Counted from the first letter of the stretch, positions 27,760 to 38,217 are shown. The stretch is 64,000 bases of DNA from Cymbomonas tetramitiformis (GCA_001247695.2 LGRX02024661.1:1-64000), one strand, 5' to 3'. The notes: a model not told the origin generated them from the sequence alone. Translations and numbers: made by a program.

Positions 27760-30419
27760 CTAATCTTTTGCCAGTTGCTGCCTGACAAGTTTCATAAGAG
27801 CTTTTTTCCCTCCCGAGTTCTTACTCCCAAATTCCTGTACGAGCTTGACCATGAAACTCGCGGCCTCTTCAGTAGAGCACTGTTCCAAATGTTGGTCTAC
27901 CAGGTAACGAAGAACTGGCTCCTGAATATGAACACGTTGTACTTCGTCGTAATCTTGACATTCTTGTGCGGCTACTTCTTTCTCGATGTACCAGGGCTGG
28001 TCAGCGATTTCAAGCATTTTCGATATGGGTTCTAAATACACAGAACCAGCGTCAGACTCGGGATATGAAAGACACGCAAATAACCCGGGTAGGTTTGTTT
28101 TCTTGTCGATAGCATAGGCCGTACCACAATATACGTAGGGATACTCTATCTTGGCCTTTTTCCCCTTTGGAGTTTCAGCCTCAGTTTCTGCCGCACCAGC
28201 TGATGCCGCTTTATTACCTGACGCACCAGCTGCTGCCGGTCCATTTAGTGACCGATAGCGCGATTGCCCTTTGGTGCTTGTGGCTTTTGCCGCACCAGCT
28301 TCTGCTGCACCAGCCTTTGACGCACCAGCTGCTGCCGCACCGGCCGTTGCCGCTTTATTACCTGTCGCACCAGGATTAGTTTTTCTGCTGAGTCGACGAA
28401 AGAAAACAGATGACCGCAAAATTAATAGAGAGAAAAAGGCAAGGACGAAGCAGCGTACCTGGTTTGGACCATTTTTTCCTCGCAAAGAGGCCCTGCTCAC
28501 ACGGGTGTTGCCTTTGTCGTTTCTTGGACCCTGTACGAAGGAGTCAAAAACACTTACGTTGCAGGCAATTTCCTATTCTTCAAACTTAAAAATAGGCTAT
28601 CTGAATAACCTATCACTGCGCGTGATGCCATACGATAAAAAAACCACACAGCACAACAACAATACGTTCACACCTGTCTTAGCACAAGGCGGTCAAACGC
28701 ACTCACAACTCGGACGACACTTTATCTATGCAACTCACAAATAAACTTACCGATTGTACTAGCAGCTTGAGTGATGGCAAACAATAAAAACTACAGTAAA
28801 ACAGCATTACTTTCGTACCTGTCTGCGGCTTACTGGTTGTATCAGGCGAAGGCGAACCCACAGGAGCCTTGTCCTCAGCTGCTGCCTTACCAGCATCTGC
28901 CTTACCAGCTGCTGCCGCACCAGTTGCTGCTGCAACAGAAATTGCCTTCCCAGCTGCTGCCTTACCAGCTGCTGCCTTACCAGCTGCTGCCGCACCAGAT
29001 GCTGCCGCACCAGATGCTGTTGTGACAGCTACTTTCGCGCCAGGTCGAGCCTCAACAGCAACTTGGGCCGCACCAGTTTTTGTTGCAGCAACTTCAGCCG
29101 CGCCAGCTGCCTTTTTACCACCTGCTACCGCCTCAGACAATGCCTCACCAGTTGCTGCCTCACCGGCTGCTTCAGCCTTCCCCGCGCCAGCTTGAGCCAC
29201 AACAGCAGCTTGGCCCGCACCAGCACTTGTTGCAGCAACTTTAGCCGCACCGATTGCCGTTGCCTCACCTGCTGCCGCAACAGAAATTGCCACATCAGCT
29301 GCTGCCGCTCCAGATTCGGCTGCCTTACCAGCTGCTGCCTTACCAGCTGCTGCCGCACCAGATGCTGCCGTAACAGCTACTTTCGCGCCAGGTCGAGCCT
29401 CAACAGCAACTTGGGCCGCACCAGTTTTTGTTGCAGCAACTTTAGCCGCGCCAGCTGCCTTTTTACCACCTGCTACCGCCTCAGACAATGCCTCACCAGT
29501 TGCTGCCTCACCAGCTGCTTCAGCCTTCCCCGCGCCAGCTTGAGCCACAACAGCAGCTTGGCCCGCACCAGCACCTGTTGCAGCAACTTTAGCCGCACCG
29601 ATTGCCGTTGCATCACCTGCTGCCGCACCAGAAATTGCCACATCAGCTGCTGCCGCTCCAGATTCCGCTGCCTTACCAGCTGCTGCCGCACCAGCTTGAG
29701 CCGCAGGACATTTTGCCTCGGTGGCCTCTCCCGCGCCGGTCTCTGCTGCAGCACCAGCCACTACCGCAGGCCCAGCTTGCTTCGGCACGGATAGCTCGGT
29801 GCTCCGGCCTGGAGACGCTGCACCGCGCAAGCGGGGACACCTCATTTTTCGTATAGTGCACAACAAACCTCAAAAATAAAACGGCGCTTCAGCAAGAAAA
29901 ACAAACTACCTGGCAGGTCAATTGGCGTGTCCGGCGCAAAAGCCTTTATGTCAAGAGTGTCCAGCCAAGTCTTGAAACCCTTGCAGAAAGCAAGTTCCTT
30001 GTTGAAGGCGTTCACGAAAGACCTCGCCTCTTCGCTTTCAACATCCTGTTAACAAAATTTCAAACAACAGCGCGCGGAAATCAGAAAACCTGCCACCGAA
30101 CTATCTACACAACACAAACGTGTAAGAATCTTACCTCTTTGGGATAATAAGTCTCACGCTTTGTACAACACGCGTTATCCCCATCGGTAAACACCACAAA
30201 AAACTCTTCGCCACTCGGTTTTACACCAAGCAGAAGCCCGTAATACCATTTGTTGTCGAATTTCACACGAACTGGCACGCGTGACTCGGGGTGGCTGCCA
30301 CCGCCGTTGGCGCTTAACGATACCCAACCTTTGAGTTGCCTTATAGCAGCGTCTGAGATTTTTTCTAAACGTTCAACATCGGCTTCGGGAAATTTGTGAG
30401 GTTTAAATTCAGAGCCCAT
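27760..30419 (-). CDS. Five-exon gene: Tudor-like domain plus alanine-rich repeats
   Basis: Model on the minus strand: exons 30419-30135, 30045-29910, 29868-28819, 28530-28459, 28361-27760 (714 aa). All introns begin GT and end AG (89, 41, 288 and 97 nt), the phase is kept at each junction, and the last intron has an ACTAAT branch-site-like motif. Exon 1 holds a Tudor-like barrel (RVKFDNKWYYGLLLG, then VVFTDGD). Exon 3 is about 350 residues of Ala/Gly/Lys-rich sequence with two long repeats. Exon 5 ends in an acidic helical domain of about 150 residues. It may be a chromatin-associated protein. The 41-nt intron is the least certain junction. Confidence 0.65.
28990..29690. repeat. About 346-bp direct repeat, two copies, in the Ala-rich exon
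   Basis: The two copies are highly similar and encode the same roughly 115-residue Ala-rich block twice (shared blocks include EAVAGGKKAAGAA and AVEARPGAKVAV). Confidence 0.75.
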
Positions 30420-31171
30420 GATTGTAAAACACCGGGCAATGCAGCGGACAGAGTGGTAGAGGCGTAAAGCTTTAGGCCTTGAGTTAGGTTGCGCAACAGA
30501 TAAACTGGCTCTGTATCAGTTTGAGTGCAAACCTTATGTGAAGGCGTGTATGGTAAACGATGAATGCTGCACCTGAATCGCGCGACACGCGTATGTGAAA
30601 ACGCTGCACCCGTATCGTGAGATGACACCCGCGCGCGCCAGCGTGACCTCGGGCCACCGATCGCGATCTGTCGGATACTAGGATGTCATCCAACGATCGC
30701 AATCGGTCGCACGAAGCCGAATCTATCACGGCAGGTGACCGATCCTTTTTGATTATGGACCTATCCGGCTCCATCGTTTTTTTTGTGCAGCTGGGCACCG
30801 GTCCGATGGTGACGGTCGTCAGATCGTTTTTTGCCGTCGTCCACGTGCCGATCGCACGCCTTTACGGCATCGACGCGTCGTTCACACAGTTCGAGCACCT
30901 TCATTGCTGCACCCCTCGAGGCTTGGCGTATTATGAAATTTCGGCCTGGCGGCGACAGGGCGTATTCGTAGCAACCGCCTGTACTGTCATATATACATAC
31001 TGCCATACTAAAATACTTATACAGCCATAAAACTTTACGTTTTGCTGCACCTCTCGTAGTGCAACGTGCAGCAACACGTAAAAAGCGTCCAAGCGCTTTC
31101 ATTCAGCACTATTCAACTTGTTCATTTCAAGGCCGCTGCTGTCATCTCTCCTCGGAGTATCATTTATTATA
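30420..31171. other. Spacer upstream of the first FHA gene
   Basis: Apart from the virus-gene fragment at 30750-30905, nothing coding is supported. From about 30845 to 31170 the sequence is repeated at 33085-33582. Confidence 0.5.
30750..30905 (-). pseudogene. Fragment of the 3' end of the gene at 37255-38217
   Basis: DNA and protein resemble 37297-37440. The minus strand reads LELCERRVDAVKACDRHVDDG where the intact gene has LDLCERCVEAAKSYDQRVNDG. A frameshift follows, after which the VPSxxKxTxEP segment continues in another frame. It is clearly a non-functional duplicate. Confidence 0.75.
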
Positions 31172-31859
31172 ATGAACTACACACCACCACCTCGGTCTCG
31201 TGCATTTATCAAACAGGTGGCGGACAGTGAACCGGACGCTCAATACTTACAAGAAATTCAGCTTTGGCAATTGTTCGCCCTTAACAAAGAGTCACTTAAA
31301 ATTGGTCGTCACTCTAGAAATGATATCGTCTTGGAGAGCCATAGACTTCCTTTTCTTCTCAGCCGTAACCATGCTACCATTACTTATCAAGTGGTAAACG
31401 GGGTGGGAAAGTATACGCTGCAAGATATGAAAACAAGAAATGGGACTTATGTACGCCCCTATAGCCTTTCTCTAACCTGAATATTGTTTCCGTTTGAAGT
31501 CTAGCCTAGTTTGATCTCCTAAGATTTCTTAAAGACGGTAATTATTCTACCTCCGGCATAATTTTGGGTATAGACCGGGTCTTCATGTTGTTTGCGAACT
31601 GCGACAGGTTGGGAACGAAATTTTACCATTGGGAGAGGAACGACAGATTTTTCACGGCGATATCATTTCGTTCGCTGGTCCTAAAAACGTTAGCACCCTT
31701 TATTTTACGCTTTGTCTCCGTTGGACGTATTGCTTTGTGGGCTGTATCTAGGTTAACGTTGTTTAACGGTACGTTTTCGCCTGCGCGCAGGTTATAGATG
31801 CCCGCAATGTCAAACAGAGAAATCCTCACCGCTTTGTATTTTTTGAACATAGAGCATAG
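31172..31859 (+). CDS. FHA-domain protein, truncated copy without RING
   Basis: Spliced model: 31172-31450, 31608-31688, 31791-31859 (142 aa). It parallels the first three exons of the gene at 33583. FHA signature residues are present: LKIGRHSRN (phosphopeptide loop Gly-Arg), LLSRNHATI (Ser-Arg-x-His), KTRNGTY (Asn-Gly-Thr), then FHGDIISFAG after the first intron. FHA domains bind phosphothreonine. A TAG in exon 3 and a deletion of the RING exons end the protein early. The second donor is GTTAGC where the other copy has GTAAGC. It could act as a competitor of the full-length FHA-RING protein, or be decaying. Confidence 0.55.
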
Positions 31860-32075
31860 AACAAGAAGCCCTGGCCGTGCGGCTCCGGGTAACTCTGGGT
31901 CTCGGGTGCGTAGCAACTCGATAGTTATTTTGGGCATGCACCTATTCAATGTTGAGCCGAAGTCATGCTTCACCAAAAAAAGATCGAACGGTGTGCGGTA
32001 AGGTGGAAGGCACGGCTTTCATCTTTGTGGCTGAAGCAAGGTTCCTGACTGACGCTGCTTTGCGCGGGCTTGCAG

Positions 32076-32255
32076 CAACGTTTGGACTCCGGAAGTGGGT
32101 ATGCGATAAAACTATCAACCGAAAAGTATACACGTTTGCTGAACCAGACCACGCAACCGCTTGAACAACGAGCCTATTTGCAAAGAACTGAATGTGCAAA
32201 TGGCACCAGCGAAGAAGCGATCCTTACAACACCGGCGGAAACGCAACCTGAGTGA
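32076..32255 (+). pseudogene. Relic of the last exon of the first FHA gene copy
   Basis: After a CTTGCAG acceptor-like end, an open frame of 59 codons aligns with the last exon of the FHA-RING gene (QRLDSGSG... for QRSGFGGG..., then EQRAYLQ for EQKAYFE). It lies beyond the stop in the upstream exon, so it is probably untranslated. Confidence 0.5.
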
Positions 32256-32716
32256 CAAGCTTAGATAAGCAGCTCGTAACCTACAGTCCACACCGCGAGG
32301 TGTTGGTATTTACCAAAAAGTATGTGTTTATGTTTTACACGGGAACCTTGTATGTCGGAGTTTGTGCTTTAAGTTACGCCATACGCCCTTGACGTAGAGT
32401 TAAATGGTCCAACCGGAACTTGCTCAAACATTTTTATATGGTATTTTATACAGATTGTAAAAGCTTTTTTTAATCGACATATGCTACGCAGTGTGGCGTG
32501 CTAGTTGGACGGTTCAGCCCTGACCGTTACGGGTACAGGCCCTCACCTCTTTCGGGTTGGTGGCCCAGTACAATTTCCCCACCGTTCGAGAAGGTGGTTT
32601 GTTAGTTTTGACAACTTATATAGTTTGGCATCCCCACCCGCCTCTCAGCTTTTAGCTCTCAACACTCGACTCTCAGCTCTCAACTCTCAGCTCTCTAGAA
32701 CGTTTAGCCAGGAGGG
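32228..32716 (+). repeat. Long direct repeat R1 (with R2 and R3)
   Basis: About 490 bp nearly identical to 36556-37049 (R3), and partly to 35846-36195 (R2). It starts in ACACCGGCGGAAACGCAACC and ends GAACGTTTAGCCAGGAGGGG. It contains CTCTCAGCT-type short repeats near its right end. Confidence 0.8.
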
Positions 32717-32717
32717 G

Positions 32718-32795
32718 GGGCCTCTCTGTCTCTCTCTCTTTCTCTTTCTCTCATTCTCTCTTCTCTCTCCTCTCTTCCCCTGCCCCTCTCAGCTC
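32718..32795. repeat. Pyrimidine (CT)n microsatellite
   Basis: Nearly pure CT/CTTT run following R1. It is absent after R3, where the sequence enters virus-type DNA. Confidence 0.75.
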
Positions 32796-32919
32796 TCAGC
32801 TCTCAACACTCAATCAACACTCAGTACTGTAGAATTTGTAACCTTGGGGTGATCCGAGTCTATGGTTGTTACTGCTTCAGTGTTAATTATTTTACGGTAA
32901 TCGTTTTTAAGCTTTTATG

Positions 32920-32951
32920 ATTTTTCCGGCCCAAAGTCGGGCCGGGAAAAT
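32920..32951. repeat. 13-bp-stem hairpin
   Basis: TTTTTCCGGCCC pairs with GGGCCGGGAAAA (one T-G pair, flanking A-T) around a 6-nt loop. It is in non-coding DNA and might be a terminator, an element end or a recombination site. Confidence 0.55.
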
Positions 32952-33081
32952 TGATTTACTCATACGCCCAGTTTTTTTTTATGGACTTTTTTCGCGATCA
33001 TCGCCACGAGTATCGCGATCGACTGGTCACTTGGTAAACAAAATTCTCGGTTACAAATTTCGTATTTGGCGTGAAACCGCT

Positions 33082-33149
33082 CAGCCGATCGCACGCCTCA
33101 GCGGTATCGACGCGTCGTTCACGCAGATCGAGCATTTTCACTGCTGCAC
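33082..33149 (-). pseudogene. Second fragment of the gene at 37255-38217
   Basis: It matches 30840-30905 and thus the ERCVEAAK region of the virus gene. It lies at the left end of the duplicated FHA unit. Confidence 0.6.
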
Positions 33150-33156
33150 CCTTCGG

Positions 33157-33346
33157 GGAAACCTCCGCTGTACTGTCATGTCATTTTTCTGTACTGTACT
33201 GTCGTTTTTGAGGGAATTCACGCCGACGTGGCAGTCGCGCGACAGTACTACCGTCGACGATAAACGATGGACCTCCAACCAGCGACGTGGAAATTGACAC
33301 GGTACGCGGTACAGAGACACGACAGTACAGTGCAGAGGAGGTTTCC
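33157..33346. mobile_element. MITE-like element, 190 bp
   Basis: The ends are inverted repeats of about 26-30 bp (GGAAACCTCC at the left, GGAGGTTTCC at the right, followed inwards by CTGTACTGTC-type sequence on both sides). The element is flanked by TCGG on each side (33153-33156 and 33347-33350), a possible 4-bp target duplication. The equivalent place near 30917 in the first copy of the duplicated region lacks it. There is no coding capacity, so it needs a transposase from elsewhere. Confidence 0.75.
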
Positions 33347-33582
33347 TCGGTGAAACCTGGGGTTAGCGTATTATGAAATTTTGGTCTGGCGGTGACAGGG
33401 TGTATTCGTAGCAACCGCCTGTACTGTCATATACATACAGCCAAAATTACATTTCGTTTTGCTGCACCTTGTACAGTGCAACGTAAAAAGCGTGCAAGCG
33501 CTTTCATCCAGCACTATTCAACTTGTTCAGTCCAAGGCCGCTGCTGCATTCTCTTCTTAGTATCCCGCAACATTTTTTGACG

Positions 33583-35777
33583 ATGAGTTACATACAGTCT
33601 AATGCTTTTATCAGACGGGTAAGGAACGGTGAACCGTACGCTCAAACCTTAACAGAATTTCAGCTTTGTGAATGGTTCAACGTAGGCATAATAGAACTTC
33701 GCCTTGGTCGGGACCTTGATAATGAAATCACCTTGTGGGGCGGAGAGCCTCAAAACATTGTCAATAGTTTCCATGCTTCTATCGAATATCGAGTGGTCGA
33801 CGGGATAGAGACGTATACGGTGACAGATAAGAATACAAAAAACGGGACTTATGTACGCGCCTGCCTATACCTTTTCGCTAACCTGAATATCGTTTCTGTT
33901 TGGTGTCTAGTCTGGTTTGACCTCCTAGAGTCTCTTAAAGACGGTGGTTATGCTACCTCCGGCCTTGAATTCGGGTATAGACCGGGTCTTCTTGTTGTTT
34001 GCGCACTGCGACAGGTTGGGGGAATGAAGATTGATAGCGAAGCACCAACACGTGTTGTGCACGGCGATGTAATTTCGTTCGGAGGTCCTCAGTACGTAAG
34101 CACCTTTTTTACGCTTTGTCTCCGTTGGACGTATTGCTTTGTGGGCTATATCTAAGTTAACGTTGTTTAACGGTACGTTTTCGCCTGCGCGCAGGTAACG
34201 AAAGACAATGTCACACAAAGAAATCCTCACGTGTATGTATTTTTCAAACATGAAGTTGACGAAAGTAATTTCCTTTTCTTTCGCCTCTATTTCGGACCTG
34301 TTCAATTTGGTACTCCACTGGCAAGCAAACTGTAATCACAACCACCGCCAAAACGTGGGTTCATGTGCCTCTGCGCTGAACGTTAGTTTCGTCCGACATT
34401 GCTCGCTGCATGTTTTTACTTGTTTCGTCACTGCTTTCACGTACTCGTAAAATGCGACCATTTTTATCAATTTTTAACTGGCTGTCGTTTGCGAACCGTC
34501 TGTCTTGGTTACCCGACCATATGGCAAGAAGTAACTGGCTGGCTTGCTTTTACCCAGTTGTCGAGGGTCAGGCAAATCAGACGCAAGGCCAGTCGGCGGA
34601 GACGTCCAAAATAACTGCAGAGGTTTACGACGATATTGCATACGAGAAGTTTGAGAGATTTCAGTGCGTATTATGCAAAGATACCGTGAAAGAGCCGCAG
34701 CTGTTGCGTGAATGCGGTCACACCTCATTCTGCAGATTTTGTATCAACGCGTGGTTGAAGGTGCTGTTCGACACCTTGCTTCTTTTTATGCAGCCACGAG
34801 TCTGAGTCTGAACCACGCACTTGTGCACAATGCTCGCGTGTTCCCGCGTAGGTTGCCTGCCTTATACAGCTGTGTGTTATGGCTCAAAATTAATACGCAT
34901 TTGCACGGTTTCTCGTTTCAAATAATAGGTTGTCGCTGGTCGTGTTGGATTTTCGTGCTACTTGAGGTTTGGTTTGTTTGAGCTTAAATTTAACAACACA
35001 CGCACTTTCGTAATGTGTATCAGCTTGTGTGTTGATCCTGAACTGTTACCGTTACCGTGAACAGAATACCAAGAAGTGCCCCATCTGCCTGGTCGCTATC
35101 GAAAACCGCCCTGTATTGAATTTTAAGGTTGCATCTCTCGTCGAGGACTGGGTAAGTTGCGTCACACGCCTTTGCGCCGCTGTGCAATACCCCCGTATCT
35201 GTTTCTGGTTGTCAGCTTTTTTTACCCCAAAATGGTGACCAAACATGTTGTTCCGCTCTTTTTATCGTTGCAGGTTGGCCAAAAAGTGTTGGACGTTGGG
35301 TATGAGAGACAAGAGCCTCTCGCGGAAGACACGGTACCCAAGAAAAAGGTACAGCTTCGTTCGCTTGCCCGTGCAGCGCTTGGGATTTACTGGGTCTCGG
35401 GTGCGTAGCCAATAGATAGTTATTTTGGGCTCGCACCCTTTTTTTGTTAAGCCGAGGTCCTGCGTCACTAAGAAAAGCACGTTCGGTGTGTGGTAATGTG
35501 AAAGCCACGGCTTTCATCTCTGTGGCCGAAGCGAGGTTTCTGACCGACACTGTTTTGTGCGGGCTTGCAGCAACGTTCGGGCTTCGGAGGTGGAATGAAG
35601 GTAAAATTAAGTATGAAGCAGTATGAAGAACATTTAAAGGAGGCCACGCAACAAGGTTCTGAACAGAAAGCCTATTTTGAAGAAACTAAAGATGAAGATG
35701 GGACCCGTCGTGAACTGGTCCTTTACACCCAGGTCGCGAAGGTTGTGCGTCGACGCCATGTTCTTTTCGGAGGTTGA
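33583..35777 (+). CDS. Seven-exon FHA-RING protein (CHFR/Dma-like ubiquitin ligase)
   Basis: Spliced model: 33583-33852, 34015-34095, 34195-34309, 34558-34760, 35065-35151, 35274-35348, 35571-35777 (345 aa); every junction keeps frame. Introns are GT...AG (GTACGC, GTAAGC, GTACTC, GTGCTG, GTAAGT, GTACAG starts). Residues 1-140 form an FHA domain: LRLGRD (39-44), SFHASIEY (62-69), KNGTY (86-90), HGDVISFGG. Residues 192-231 form a C3HC4 RING (CVLC, CGHTSFCRFC, CPIC) that only exists after splicing. The order FHA then RING is that of the CHFR/Dma1 mitotic-checkpoint E3 ligases. A short Gly/Lys-rich tail follows. Confidence 0.7.
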
Positions 35778-35845
35778 ACCCATCACGTGAACCCCCAATC
35801 CTCCTTAACGAGTTCCGAAGAAGAAACGGTTGTCCCAGATACGGC

Positions 35846-36195
35846 AACACCGGCGGAAACGCAACCTGAGCGCCTTTTATGAATAAGCAGCTCGTACCCT
35901 ACAGTGCACACCGCAAGGTGATAGCATTTGTTACCAGAAATTACGTTTTTTATATTTTACACGGGAACCATGTATGCAAGGGGATGTGCCTTAGGTTAGG
36001 TCATAAACCCCTGACGTAGAGATAAGTGGTCCAACCAAAACTTGCTCAAACATTTTTATATAGTATTTTAAGCAGATTGTGAAAGCTATTTAAACCGACA
36101 TAAACTACGCAGTGTGCCGTGCTAGTTAGACGGTTCGACCCTGACCGTTATGAGTACCGGGCTATAACTTTTTCGGGTTGGTGGCCCAGTACACC
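35846..36195 (+). repeat. Long direct repeat R2
   Basis: A diverged copy of R1/R3. It begins with the ACACCGGCGGAAACGCAACC phrase and ends at GGTTGGTGGCCCAGTACA just before the SAP exon. Confidence 0.7.
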
Positions 36196-36210
36196 CCACC
36201 CCCGTTGCAG

Positions 36211-36431
36211 CGGCAGGCGCGGGTGCAAGCGAGGCGCCTCCACTCCTGCCTACGCAGACTGTGGCACAACCTTCTACCACCTCGGAGACGGTAACTCTCA
36301 TTACTGATGCTGCTCGCATCCGAAACCTCACCGTTTGGCAATTGAAGGACCAGTGCAGAATCCGGGGCATCCCAAGGTCGGGCAACAAGGCAGAGTTACA
36401 AGATAAGCTGCTCGCTTATGTTCCTACCTAG
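36211..36431 (+). CDS. SAP-domain exon, parent gene unclear
   Basis: The frame follows a CGTTGCAG acceptor-like end and closes with TAG at 36429-36431. Residues near its end match the SAP motif, a helix-extended loop-helix DNA-binding fold: LTVWQLKDQCRIRGIPRSGN then KAELQDKLL. A Pro/Thr/Ser-rich linker precedes it. No ATG exists, so it must be a downstream exon or a relic. It might join an alternative transcript of the FHA-RING gene. SAP modules are common in chromatin and DNA-repair proteins. Confidence 0.5.
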
Positions 36432-36555
36432 TTTTTTCCAGCCCGCTTGGGATCGCGATAGGCCGTGCAAAGCCTTCCTCCTGAGATCACACCGCCACCA
36501 CTCGTGCAGAGTTTACGGTCGAGCGGGAGGGCAACACCGGCGACCCAGATACGGC

Positions 36556-37049
36556 AACACCGGCGGAAACGCAACCTGCGTGACAAGCTTAGATAAGCAG
36601 CTCGTAACCTACAGTCCACACCGCAAGGTGATGGTATTTACCAAAAAGTATGTGTTTATGTTTTACACGGGAACCTTGTATGTCGGAGATTGTGCTTTAA
36701 GTTAGGCCATACGCCCTTGACGTAGAGTTAAATGGTCCAACCGGAACTTGCTCAAACATTTTTATATGGTATTTTATACAGTTTGTAAAAGCTTTTTTTA
36801 ATCGACATATGCTACGCAGTGTGGCGTGCTAGTTGGACGGTTCAGCCCTGACCGTTACGGGTACAGGCCCTCCTACACCTCTTTTGGGTTGGTGGCCCAG
36901 TACAATTTCCCCACCGTTCGAGAAGGTGGTTTGTTAGTTTTGACAACTTATATAGTTTGGCATCCCCACCCGCCTCTCAGCTTTTAGCTCTCAACACTCG
37001 ACTCTCAGCTCTCAACTCTCAGCTCTCTAGAACGTTTAGCCAGGAGGGG
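36556..37049 (+). repeat. Long direct repeat R3
   Basis: Nearly identical to R1 (32228-32716). Its right end coincides with the return to GC-rich virus-type sequence, so it marks one boundary of the intron-containing island. Confidence 0.8.
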
Positions 37050-37254
37050 CGGTGACCTAATCGACACAATTCACGCGTATCCGACACAGTTAATTTATGT
37101 ATATAGATACACGCCCACCGGGCCCGCGTTTCACAAATCGTCCACCTATAAAAAAATATAAACGTATATATATTTACATACACACGCGCGCCCGTACGCG
37201 TTTGTCTTTTGAGTGCCCAGTGGTGCGTACGGCGACGTGCGTGGCACCCTGCAT

Positions 37255-38217
37255 TTAGTAAAGCTCGGTGAAGGGCACGTCCGCCGTCATCATTAGGGAC
37301 ATGGATCCCTCCGGCTCCACCGTCTGTTTCATGCTGCTGGGCACCAGTTTGATAGTGACGGTCGTCAGGTCGTGTTTGCCATCGTTCACGCGCTGGTCGT
37401 ACGACTTGGCGGCTTCGACGCATCGTTCGCACAGATCGAGCGGCAGGCGAATGGTGCCCATCGCCAGATCGTGATTGTTGCGTTCGTGGCGCCACTCTCT
37501 GTACGTCAGCGGGTCGTAGGAACCGAACTTCACGATGTCGGGGCGGCGCAGGATCGTCTGCAACGTGTCCAGCGTGTCCGTTGCCTGCAGCGAAATCACG
37601 GCCTGCGGTTTCATGCCGGGCACGTGGGTTTTGTATATGGCACCAGTGTCGCGCAGTTTATCGTAGAACGTCAAGGAGGCTGTGCTAAAGTGCATGAGGT
37701 CCGCATCTTCATCGCCGTCATCTGCCTCGAAAATGACCACGTCTTCCGCGATGCTTCCGACGTGCATCAACGGAAAATCGGACTCCGTCGGATCCGACGC
37801 GAGGCCCGTGCGACCCGCTTTGAAAACGCGCGTGCCGTTTACGAGTTTGCGCGAAGCGTTGTCGGTGATTCGGAGGTTGTACAGGTTCATGCGCGTGTGC
37901 GATCTTTCCGGACACCGGTTCACGATCACGCCTTGCTTCACGATTTTTTTGACTTTCGCTTTTTGGTAATCGATGCGCCCGGGGAGTCCGGGAGCCTCCG
38001 CGGAGTAATGTTCACTGGTGCGCCATTTTTCCCTGAACAGTCTCTCCAGATCCGTGTGCGACAGAGTCACGCTGGTTTGGCCGTCCGTGAAATCGCACGG
38101 AATGCACACCGTGATCTCCATCGACTCCGGTCCGGACGTGTGACAGGCGGCGTACGCCGCGATGTCGATCGCGCCGTCATACGCGCCTTTCGTGTGCTGC
38201 AACTTGATCGCCGACAT
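37255..38217 (-). CDS. Hypothetical virus protein, 320 aa
   Basis: From ATG 38217, with TATATATA 36-43 nt upstream. It is a soluble-looking alpha/beta protein with an acidic patch near residues 195-210 (EADDGDEDAD) and no signal peptide. Its last 50 codons are the source of the decayed copies at 30750-30905 and 33082-33149, so the island-forming rearrangement involved this locus. Family not recognised. Confidence 0.75.
   Translation of the reverse strand: MSAIKLQHTKGAYDGAIDIAAYAACHTSGPESMEITVCIPCDFTDGQTSVTLSHTDLERLFREKWRTSEHYSAEAPGLPGRIDYQKAKVKKIVKQGVIVNRCPERSHTRMNLYNLRITDNASRKLVNGTRVFKAGRTGLASDPTESDFPLMHVGSIAEDVVIFEADDGDEDADLMHFSTASLTFYDKLRDTGAIYKTHVPGMKPQAVISLQATDTLDTLQTILRRPDIVKFGSYDPLTYREWRHERNNHDLAMGTIRLPLDLCERCVEAAKSYDQRVNDGKHDLTTVTIKLVPSSMKQTVEPEGSMSLMMTADVPFTELY

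Noticed and set aside
28771..29856. Plus-strand frames with QLLPYQLLP and Cys/Ser/Arg repeats
   Set aside because: Antisense readings of the Ala-rich exon; no starts or promoters.
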